22,177 bases of DNA from Actinomycetota bacterium (GTDB lineage: Bacteria; Actinomycetota; Thermoleophilia; Solirubrobacterales; Solirubrobacteraceae), in NCBI GenBank assembly GCA_005883255.1, contig VAXS01000112.1, forward strand, positions 1 through 22,177. The letters are read 5' to 3'. The notes beneath the pieces are model-generated. The model was not told the DNA's origin and made no database searches. It saw only the letters and a program-made list of their open reading frames with translations. Shown here one piece after another: positions 1-5,752 of this stretch; the first letter of the stretch is position 1, and the number at the start of each line of letters is the position of its first letter. The position numbers were made by a program, and so were the translations under genes.

Positions 1-470
1 GTGTCGGCGCGCCCGCCGTACCGGCGCGCCGACATCCGGAGCACGCGCGAGCCGGCCGCGCGCATCGCCCGGGGCGCGGCCAGGGATCGCAGCGCCTGGT
101 CGCCGGCCTGGGGGTCCTGGCTGTACTCGTAGAACAGCAGCCGCCGGGTGTGGGGCGCGACCTGCTCGTCGAAGAAGTCCTCCAGCTCCAGCGCCCGGCG
201 CCGCTCGTCGGGGTCGGCCGGGTACAGCGGCGGGTCGGGCCAGCGGCGCTCCAGCGCCTCGATGATCCGCGTCGAATCCCCGATCGACTGCCCGTCGAGG
301 TCGAGCACCGGGAGCGTGGGCCGCCGGGTCTTCACCAGCGCGACCAGCGGATGGAGCAGACCGGGCAACGGCGCCCGGCGCTCGTGCGCCACCCGCTTGT
401 GGTCCAGCGCCCAGCGCGCCTTCTCGTTGTAGTGCGAGATCTCGATGTGCCAGAGGACGGGCGTGGCCAC
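1..470 (-). CDS. Glutathione S-transferase family protein, N-terminal part (3' end beyond window)
   Basis: The minus strand is open from a GTG at 470 to the window edge (about 156 codons). The first ~75 residues read as a thioredoxin-fold GST N-terminal domain: an opening strand, then SHYNEKARWAL in the position of the GSH-binding helix start, a cis-Pro-type segment RPTLPVLDLDG at about 55, and the DSTRIIEALE motif that holds the glutamyl group of GSH in this fold. A helical C-terminal domain follows and is cut off. There is no catalytic Cys at the helix start, so a Ser/Tyr-type GST or a non-enzymatic relative is likely. The start lies 9 nt after the stop of the sulfur-carrier gene, suggesting it is the third gene of that operon. 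Substrate unknown. Many actinobacteria use mycothiol instead of glutathione, so the thiol partner is uncertain. Confidence 0.75.
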   Translation of the reverse strand, partial: MATPVLWHIEISHYNEKARWALDHKRVAHERRAPLPGLLHPLVALVKTRRPTLPVLDLDGQSIGDSTRIIEALERRWPDPPLYPADPDERRRALELEDFFDEQVAPHTRRLLFYEYSQDPQAGDQALRSLAAPRAMRAAGSRVLRMSARRYGGRAD

Positions 471-479
471 GCCCGAAAC

Positions 480-764
480 CTACTGACGGTGCGCGCCTCC
501 GGCCATCGCCGGGAGGATCACGAGCGTGTCGCCCTCCCCCACCGGGGTGTCCAGGCCCTGGAGCACGCGGACGTCCTCGTCGTTGAGGTAGACGTTCACG
601 TAGCGGTTGAGCTCGCCGCCGTTCCCGAACAGCTGCGACTCGGTGCCCGGATGCGCGTCCACCAGCGCCCGCAGGACCTCCCCGACGTCGCCGCCGCCGG
701 CGGCGACCTCCTTCTCGCCTCCGACCGACGGGCGCAGGACGGGTGGGATCTTGACCGTCGCCAT
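480..764 (-). CDS. cysO: CysO/MoaD/ThiS-type sulfur carrier protein with C-terminal tail
   Basis: A 94-residue beta-grasp sulfur carrier. It resembles mycobacterial CysO in its start (ATVKIPPVLRPSVGG), in the central FVN/YVN-type strand (YVNVYLNDEDVR, ~55-66) and in the end (LVILPAMAGG). Carriers of this family are adenylated and thiocarboxylated on the last Gly by a MoeB/MoeZ enzyme; CysO then delivers sulfide to O-phosphoserine through CysM. Here the Gly-Gly (89-90) is followed by AHRQ before the stop, so the carrier would need proteolytic trimming to be active. The gene lies 20 nt downstream of the rhodanese-MoeB gene that would charge it. No CysM or Mec/JAMM protease lies in the window. 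MoaD for molybdopterin is the main alternative; the sequence looks closer to CysO. Confidence 0.85.
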   Translation of the reverse strand: MATVKIPPVLRPSVGGEKEVAAGGGDVGEVLRALVDAHPGTESQLFGNGGELNRYVNVYLNDEDVRVLQGLDTPVGEGDTLVILPAMAGGAHRQ

Positions 765-784
765 GCGGCGCCGCAGGCTAACGA

Positions 785-1966
785 CTACCCGGCCGCGGCG
801 CAGAACGCCTCGTAGTCCGGGAAGACCCCCATCTCCTCGTCGGAGATCGACTCGGGGTCGCGCGAGCAGATCGGGCACTCGGGGTCGCGCTGGACCTTCA
901 CCGTGGTGAACGTCGCGCCCAGGGCGTCGTAGAGCAGCAGGCGCCCGATCAGCGGGTCGCCCTGGCCGATCACGAGCTTGACCGCCTCGGTGGCCTGGAG
1001 CAGTCCCATCACGCCCGGCAGCACGCCCAGCACGCCGTTGGCGCCGCACGACGGGGCCAGCTCGGCCGGCGGCGGCTCGCGGAACAGGCAGCGGTAGCAC
1101 GGCCCCTGGTAGGGGGCGAACACCGAGAGCTGCCCGTCGAAGCCCAGGATCGCGGCCGACACGACCGGGATCCGCAGCCGGACCGACGCGTCGTTGAGGA
1201 GGTAGCGGGTGGGGAAGTTGTCCAGGCCGTCGACGATCACGTCGTAGCCGTCGATGATCTCCATGATGTTGGAGGCGTCCAGCCGGACCGGGTACTTCAC
1301 GACCTCGACGTCGGGGTTGATCGCCTGGATCGTCTCCTCGGCGGAGTCCACCTTCGGGACGCCGATGCGGTCGGTGGTGTGCACCACCTGGCGCTGGAGG
1401 TTGGAGAGGTCGACCGCGTCGTCGTCGACGATGCCCAGCGTGCCCACGCCCGCCGCGGCCAGGTAGAGCGCGGCCGGCGAGCCCAGCCCGCCGGCGCCCA
1501 GCAGCAGCACCTTGGCCTCGAGCAGCTTCTGCTGCCCCTCCACCCCCACCTCGGGGATCAGCAGATGGCGGCTGTAGCGCTCGCGCTGCTCGCGGGTGAG
1601 CGACTTCGGGACCTCGACCTCGTAGCCGCGGTCCTTCCACAGCGTGATGCCGCCGCGCATCGACTCGACGTTCTCGTAGCCCAGCAGCTCCTTGAGCGCA
1701 TGCGCGCCCCAGGCCGAGCGGTTGCCCGACTGGCAGTACAGGACCACGTGGGCGCCGCGGTCCGGCACCGCGTTCTCGATCCGGCTCTCCAGGTAGCTGC
1801 GGGGGACGTGGACGGCGCCCGGGATGTGGCCCGCCTCGAACTCCTCCGCCTCGCGCACGTCCACGAGGACGACGCCGTTGGCCAGCTGACCGCGGACGTC
1901 GCCGGGATCGACCTCGTCGATCCGCGACTTGATCTGCTTGAGGACGTCGGCGCCGGAGGGACTCAT
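785..1966 (-). CDS. moeZ: Rhodanese-MoeB/ThiF fusion: sulfur-carrier adenylyltransferase/sulfurtransferase
   Basis: 393 residues with two domains. Residues ~1-118 are a rhodanese with active-site loop CQSGNRS (Cys78), the likely persulfide carrier. Residues ~122-393 are an E1-like MoeB/ThiF domain: nucleotide-binding GAGGLGSP (157-164), NLQRQ (189-193), DGLDNFPTR, a candidate catalytic Cys307 in APSCGANG, and two zinc CxxC pairs (290/293 and 364/367). It should adenylate the C-terminal Gly of a sulfur carrier and transfer sulfur to give a thiocarboxylate, and cysO is the next gene. In the usual MoeZ/MOCS3 proteins the rhodanese is C-terminal; here it is N-terminal. The ATG at 1966 was chosen because the rhodanese fold begins just after it and a TACACT -10 box lies upstream; the frame stays open further upstream, but that stretch has no family-like sequence. 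Confidence 0.9.
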   Translation of the reverse strand: MSPSGADVLKQIKSRIDEVDPGDVRGQLANGVVLVDVREAEEFEAGHIPGAVHVPRSYLESRIENAVPDRGAHVVLYCQSGNRSAWGAHALKELLGYENVESMRGGITLWKDRGYEVEVPKSLTREQRERYSRHLLIPEVGVEGQQKLLEAKVLLLGAGGLGSPAALYLAAAGVGTLGIVDDDAVDLSNLQRQVVHTTDRIGVPKVDSAEETIQAINPDVEVVKYPVRLDASNIMEIIDGYDVIVDGLDNFPTRYLLNDASVRLRIPVVSAAILGFDGQLSVFAPYQGPCYRCLFREPPPAELAPSCGANGVLGVLPGVMGLLQATEAVKLVIGQGDPLIGRLLLYDALGATFTTVKVQRDPECPICSRDPESISDEEMGVFPDYEAFCAAAG

Positions 1967-1976
1967 TACTTCAGGA

Positions 1977-1982
1977 AGTGTA
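1977..1982 (-). promoter_or_regulatory. Putative -10 box (TACACT) for the moeZ-cysO operon
   Basis: TACACT on the minus strand fits TANNNT and ends 10 nt before the ATG at 1966. It would give a leader of only a few nucleotides, which fits the lack of a clear Shine-Dalgarno sequence. No convincing -35 hexamer is visible. Two copies of CCCCAAAATG lie just upstream. Confidence 0.4.
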
Positions 1983-1988
1983 GCGCCC

Positions 1989-2021
1989 CATTTTGGGGGG
2001 TGGTGGGTCAGCATTTTGGGG
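1989..2021. repeat. Two direct copies of CATTTTGGGG, 23 bp apart
   Basis: The 10-mer CATTTTGGGG occurs at 1989-1998 and 2012-2021 on the plus strand. The start-to-start distance of 23 bp is roughly two helical turns, so both copies face the same side of the DNA. They sit directly upstream of the putative moeZ -10 box. The first copy is part of CCCC-ATTTT-GGGG (1986-1998). A transcription-factor binding pair is plausible; no known regulator is recognised. Confidence 0.4.
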
Positions 2022-2043
2022 CTGCCCGACCCCCTTAACGCTA

Positions 2044-2075
2044 GCTGGGGCGCCCGCTCCCGTGGGCGCCCCAGC
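2044..2075. terminator. Strong hairpin (12-bp perfect stem, 8-nt loop) between divergent genes
   Basis: The arms 2044-2055 (GCTGGGGCGCCC) and 2064-2075 (GGGCGCCCCAGC) are perfect reverse complements with loop GCTCCCGT. There is no T-tract on either side, as is common for hairpin terminators in GC-rich actinobacteria. Both flanking protein genes point away from it, so it ends neither. It may end a small RNA transcribed from the minus strand or act as an attenuator in the leader of the kinase gene. Confidence 0.6.
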
Positions 2076-2078
2076 AAA

Positions 2079-2210
2079 CCAGGCCCTTCAGCTGCTGCGT
2101 AGCAAGCGCTTCCCGCTTCAAGTCCGGTCGGCGTTCTCCGCACCGGAAGTATCGCTCGGAGGCAAGCCTTGCAACATCGGGTCTGGACCCCATTTCAGGC
2201 AGGGGCCTGG
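2079..2210. ncRNA. Candidate structured RNA (or kinase 5' leader)
   Basis: CCAGGCCC (2079-2086) pairs with GGGCCTGG (2203-2210), closing a ~130-nt domain. Inside are two hairpins: AAGCG/CGCTT (2104-2108 with 2114-2118, loop CTTCC) and TCCGGTCGG/CCG-C-ACCGGA (2123-2131 with 2138-2147, loop CGTTCT, one bulged C). GGGT/ACCC near 2180-2191 can add a third. The segment does not match SRP RNA, tmRNA, RNase P, T-box or the common riboswitch signatures. A 6S-like RNA was considered because of the closed rod-like domain, but no diagnostic sequence supports it. Strand is undecided: on the minus strand the 2044-2075 hairpin would follow it as a terminator; on the plus strand it would be the leader of the kinase gene. 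Confidence 0.3.
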
Positions 2211-2230
2211 AACGCCGATGCTGGGGGCAG

Positions 2231-3187
2231 ATGAGGCGGATCCCCCTCCTGTGGCAGCTGCTGGCCATCAACACCCTGCTGATCGGCGGCACGGTGATGG
2301 CCGCCCTGCTCATCGCGCACCCGGCGCTGGACACCGCCAATGGCCGCCAGCCGTTCGTGGTGCTGGGCGGCGGCGTCATCGCCGTGCTGCTGGGCAACCT
2401 GCTCCTGCTGCGCCGGCGCCTGCATCCCCTGGCCCACCTCATCGACACGATGGAGCGGACCGACCTCTCGTCCCAGGGGCGCCGGGCCGACCCGCGGGGC
2501 GCCGAGTCGGTGGAGGTGGCCCGCCTGCACGCGGCCTTCAACCGGATGCTCGACCGGCTCGAGGCCGAGCGGCGGTCGGGAGCCCGGGCCGTCGTGCGTG
2601 CGCAGGAGCAGGAGCGCCAGCGGATCGCCCAGGACCTGCACGACGAGGTCAACCAGGCGCTCACCGCGATCATCCTGCGGCTGGAGGCCTCCGCCCAGGA
2701 CGCGCGGGACCCGCTGCGCCGGGAGCTGCGCGAGACCAAGCTGCTGGCCAACCAGGCGATGGAGGAGCTGCTCAACCTGGCGCGCGAGCTGCGCCCCAGC
2801 GCGCTCGACGACCACGGCCTGGTGCCGGCGCTGCGCCAGCAGGTCCGCGACTTCTCCGAGCGCACCGGGATCCACGCCGAGTTCCGCCGCCGCGGCGACG
2901 TGCCGCCGCTGAGCAACGACCAGCAGCTGGTGATCTACCGGGTCACCCAGGAGTCGCTCTCCAACGTCGCCAAGCACGCGCACGCGGGGGCCGTCGAGGT
3001 CGAGCTGTCGTTCGTGGGGCGCACCGTCCTGCGCGTCTCCGACGACGGCCGCGGCGTCAACGGCGCCGCCCGCAACGGAGGGCTGGGGGTGTCCGGCATG
3101 GAGGAGCGCGCCGTGCTGGTGGGCGGCAGCCTCGACGTCCGCTCCAAACCGGGGCAGGGGACCACCGTGACCCTGGCGATGTCCTGA
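2231..3187 (+). CDS. Sensor histidine kinase, NarL/UhpB (HisKA_3) family
   Basis: 318 residues. Two membrane segments (about 8-29 and 42-60) enclose a very short external loop, so the signal is probably sensed in or near the membrane. A HAMP-like linker (~61-112) follows, then the HisKA_3 dimerisation helix with phospho-acceptor His137 in RIAQDLHDEV. The HATPase_c domain shows an N box with Asn245 (ESLSNVAKHA), DDGRG (271-275) and GGLGVSGM (283-290). It should autophosphorylate His137 and pass the phosphate to the response regulator encoded next, whose ATG overlaps the kinase stop by 1 nt (TGATG). The start ATG is preceded by a G-rich Shine-Dalgarno-like GGGGG. Signal and regulon cannot be told from the sequence. 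Confidence 0.92.
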   Translation: MRRIPLLWQLLAINTLLIGGTVMAALLIAHPALDTANGRQPFVVLGGGVIAVLLGNLLLLRRRLHPLAHLIDTMERTDLSSQGRRADPRGAESVEVARLHAAFNRMLDRLEAERRSGARAVVRAQEQERQRIAQDLHDEVNQALTAIILRLEASAQDARDPLRRELRETKLLANQAMEELLNLARELRPSALDDHGLVPALRQQVRDFSERTGIHAEFRRRGDVPPLSNDQQLVIYRVTQESLSNVAKHAHAGAVEVELSFVGRTVLRVSDDGRGVNGAARNGGLGVSGMEERAVLVGGSLDVRSKPGQGTTVTLAMS

Positions 3188-3828
3188 TGGCCACGCGCAT
3201 CCTCATCGCCGACGACCACGGGATCGTGCGCAGCGGCCTCCGGCTGCTCCTGGATCGCCAGCCCGACATGCGGGTGGTCGCGGAGGCCAGCGACGGCGCC
3301 GAGGCCGTGGAGCTGGCGCTGCGCGAGCGCCCGGACCTGTGCATCCTCGACGTGGGCATGCCGGTGCTCACCGGCCTCCAGGCCACCCGGGAGATCAAGT
3401 CCCACGCGCCCGACGTGACCGTGCTCATGCTGTCCATGCACAGCGACGAGCGCTACCTGTTCGAAGCGCTCAAGGCCGGCGCCTCCGGCTACGTCCTCAA
3501 GGCCGAGGCCGACCAGGCCCTGGTGGCGGCCGCCCGCGCCGTGGGCAGGGGCGAGGCGTTCCTGACCAACGCCGCCGAGCGCTCGCTGATCCGGGACTGG
3601 ATGGACGGCGACGAGTCGGCCGGGCCGCGCGAGCCTCTCACGCCCCGCGAGCAGGAGGTGGTCAAGCTGATCGCCGAGGCGCACACCAACACGCAGATCG
3701 CCGAGATCCTGCACCTGGCGGAGAAGACGGTGGAGTCGCACCGGGCCAACGTGCTGCGGAAGCTGGGCATGCGCGACCGCGTCGAGCTGGTGCGCTACGC
3801 GATCCGCCGCGGCCTGGTCGAGCCCTAG
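3187..3828 (+). CDS. Response regulator, NarL/FixJ family (REC + LuxR-type HTH)
   Basis: 213 residues. The REC domain (1-~120) has the acidic pocket ADDH (8-11), phospho-acceptor Asp55 in CILDVGMP, Ser83 at the conserved Ser/Thr position and Lys105 in YVLKAEA. The LuxR-type helix-turn-helix covers ~148-208 (LTPREQEVVKLIAEAHTNTQ, then AEKTVESHRANVLRKLG). The length is typical for the family. The start codon overlaps the kinase stop, so translation is coupled and the pair is almost certainly cognate. It is expected to bind DNA as a phosphorylated dimer. The next gene, asnB, appears to have its own promoter 28 nt downstream, so regulation of the polysaccharide locus by this pair is possible but unproven. 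Confidence 0.93.
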   Translation: MATRILIADDHGIVRSGLRLLLDRQPDMRVVAEASDGAEAVELALRERPDLCILDVGMPVLTGLQATREIKSHAPDVTVLMLSMHSDERYLFEALKAGASGYVLKAEADQALVAAARAVGRGEAFLTNAAERSLIRDWMDGDESAGPREPLTPREQEVVKLIAEAHTNTQIAEILHLAEKTVESHRANVLRKLGMRDRVELVRYAIRRGLVEP

Positions 3829-3855
3829 GCCGGGCTCGCCGTAGGGAGCGCCGGC

Positions 3856-3861
3856 TAGGCT
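3856..3861 (+). promoter_or_regulatory. Putative leaderless -10 box (TAGGCT) for asnB
   Basis: TAGGCT ends 7 nt before the ATG at 3869. That places transcription start at or within a nucleotide of the start codon, and no Shine-Dalgarno sequence precedes the gene. GCCGGC elements flank the box on both sides. This matches the TANNNT leaderless promoters known from actinobacteria. Confidence 0.5.
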
Positions 3862-3868
3862 GCCGGCG

Positions 3869-5752
3869 ATGTGCGGGATCGCGGGCATCCACGCCCCGGG
3901 CGGCGAGGCCGACCCTCAGCTGGTGGCGGCCATGGTCCGCCGGCTGGTCCATCGCGGGCCGGACGGGGACGGCTTCTTCGACGCCGCCGGCGTGGCGCTG
4001 GGCATGCGCCGGCTGGCGATCATCGACCCCGAGCGCGGCCACCAGCCGCTGCGCGACGAGTCGGGCGACGTGGTGGCCGTGTTCAACGGCGAGCTCTACA
4101 ACCACGCCGAGCTGCGGACGGGGTTGGAGGCGCGCGGCCACCGGCTGCGGTCGGGCTCGGACGGCGAGGTCATCCCGCATCTCTACGAGGAGGAGGGACC
4201 GGGCTTCGTGGAGCGGCTGGACGGCATCTTCGCCATCGCGCTGTGGGACCGTCGCACCCACGCGCTGCACCTGGCCCGCGACCGCTTCGGGGTCAAGCCG
4301 CTGTACTGGTCGCGGGCAGGCGGGCACCTGACGTTCGCGTCCGAGGTCAAGGCGCTGCTGGCCGATCCCGCCATCCCGCGCGAGGTGGACCTGGAGGCGG
4401 TGGACCGCTTCCTCACCTTCCGCTTCGTCCCCTCGCCGCTGACCGCGCTGCGGGCGGTGCGCAAGCTGCGGCCGGCCACCGTACTGTCGTCGGGCGCCGA
4501 CGGCATGGTCGAGACCGAGTACGCCGCCGAGCCGCCCCGGCCCCGGCGGCGCGACCGCGGGGCGCTGGTCCGTGAGTACCGCGAGGCCTTCGAGGGCGCG
4601 GTCGCGCGCCAGATGATGAGCGACGTCCCCATCGGCGTGATGCTCTCGGGCGGCGTGGACTCGGGCGCGGTGTGCGCGGTGATGGCGCGGCACGCCCCCC
4701 TGGTCCGCGCCTACACCGTGGGCTTCGCCGGGGGCGGCGAGGAGGCGAACGAGATCGAGGCCGCCCGGCGCACCGCCGACCTGCTGGGCGCCGAGCACCA
4801 CTCAGTGGTGATCTCCGAGCAGGAGTACCTGGAGGCCCTGCCTGGGTCGATGCTCACGGTCGAGGAGCCGATCGGGACCACCAGCGCGCTGGCGGTCCGC
4901 TACGTGGCCGAGCTGATGCGCCCCGACGTCAAGGTGGCGCTCTCCGGGCAGGGCGCCGACGAGCCGCTGGGCGGCTACGGCCGGCACCGCGGCGCGAAGT
5001 TGGCCGGGCTGCTGCGCCGGCTGCCGGGCGCCCGTCTGCTGGCCCGCGTCCTTCCCCGGCCGGCGGGCCGCGAGGCGCTGGCTCGCGGCCTCGACGCGCT
5101 GGCCGCCCGCGACGACGTCTCGCTGCTGCTCGGCGCCTACCGTGTGCTCTCCGACGCCGACAAGCGGGCGCTGTACCGGCCGGAGCTGGCGGACGCCCTG
5201 CGCGCCGCGCCCCCGCCGGCCGCGGCGCTCGAGGCGCTGCAGTCCCGCGCCGCCGACCTCGACCCGCTGGGGCAGATGCTCTACGTCGACACCCGCCTCA
5301 GCCTGCCCGACGAGCTGCTGATGATCGCCGACAAGATGTCGATGGCCGCCTCGGTGGAGCTGCGGGTGCCGATGCTCGACCGGGCGCTGGTCGCCCTGGC
5401 CGAGTCCGCCCACCCCTCCCAGCACGTCCGGCGCCTGGAGGGCAAGTCGCTGCACAAGCAGGCGCTGACCGGCCTGTTGCCCGAGCAGATCGTCCACCGC
5501 CGCAAGCTGGGCTGGCGCACCCCGGTGGACCGCTGGCTCCGCGGGCCCCTGCGCCCGCTGGCCGAGGAGGTCCTCCTGGGCGAGGGCGAGCTGTGCCGCC
5601 AGCTGTTCGACGCCGGCGCGCTGCGACGGCTGCTCGACGAGCACGCCTCCGGGCGGGCCGACCACACCCGGCAGCTGTTCTGCCTGCTCTCGCTGGGGCT
5701 GTGGCACCGCGGCTTCGTGGCGGCGCGCCCGGAGGTGGCCGCCGCGCGATGA
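3869..5752 (+). CDS. asnB: Asparagine synthase-type glutamine amidotransferase of a polysaccharide locus
   Basis: 627 residues, the normal length for class-II AsnB proteins. Cys2 (MCGIAG) is the glutaminase nucleophile. The N-terminal domain also shows HRGPDGDG (~28-35), the glutamine-binding NGELYNH (73-79) and a GSDGE segment. The synthetase domain has the ATP-pyrophosphatase loop LSGGVDS (259-265) and the later SGQGADEPLGGYGRH and SVELRVPMLDR motifs. It uses glutamine nitrogen to amidate a carboxylate after adenylation. In polysaccharide loci such proteins are thought to amidate uronic acids or amino-acid substituents rather than make free asparagine. Its length and its tie to the next glycosyltransferase (4-nt overlap ATGA) recall the exosortase-associated amidotransferase/glycosyltransferase pair, but no exosortase is visible. 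Confidence 0.9.
   Translation: MCGIAGIHAPGGEADPQLVAAMVRRLVHRGPDGDGFFDAAGVALGMRRLAIIDPERGHQPLRDESGDVVAVFNGELYNHAELRTGLEARGHRLRSGSDGEVIPHLYEEEGPGFVERLDGIFAIALWDRRTHALHLARDRFGVKPLYWSRAGGHLTFASEVKALLADPAIPREVDLEAVDRFLTFRFVPSPLTALRAVRKLRPATVLSSGADGMVETEYAAEPPRPRRRDRGALVREYREAFEGAVARQMMSDVPIGVMLSGGVDSGAVCAVMARHAPLVRAYTVGFAGGGEEANEIEAARRTADLLGAEHHSVVISEQEYLEALPGSMLTVEEPIGTTSALAVRYVAELMRPDVKVALSGQGADEPLGGYGRHRGAKLAGLLRRLPGARLLARVLPRPAGREALARGLDALAARDDVSLLLGAYRVLSDADKRALYRPELADALRAAPPPAAALEALQSRAADLDPLGQMLYVDTRLSLPDELLMIADKMSMAASVELRVPMLDRALVALAESAHPSQHVRRLEGKSLHKQALTGLLPEQIVHRRKLGWRTPVDRWLRGPLRPLAEEVLLGEGELCRQLFDAGALRRLLDEHASGRADHTRQLFCLLSLGLWHRGFVAARPEVAAAR

Noticed and set aside
1967..2060. Extending the rhodanese-MoeB protein upstream to a start at 2143
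   Set aside because: The extra 59 residues resemble no rhodanese N-terminus and cover the direct repeats, the -10 box and the strong hairpin; the ATG at 1966 fits the domain boundary.
2111..2128. tRNA- or tmRNA-like T-loop (TTCAAGT)
   Set aside because: The flanking 5-nt segments (CCCGC and CCGGT) do not pair, and no acceptor or anticodon arm can be formed around it.
1993..3828. Long open frame of 611 codons reading across the kinase and into the response regulator
   Set aside because: Its first two thirds are low-complexity Pro/Arg/Gly/Ala sequence in the wrong frame for the kinase; only the end is the real response regulator, which has its own start at 3187.
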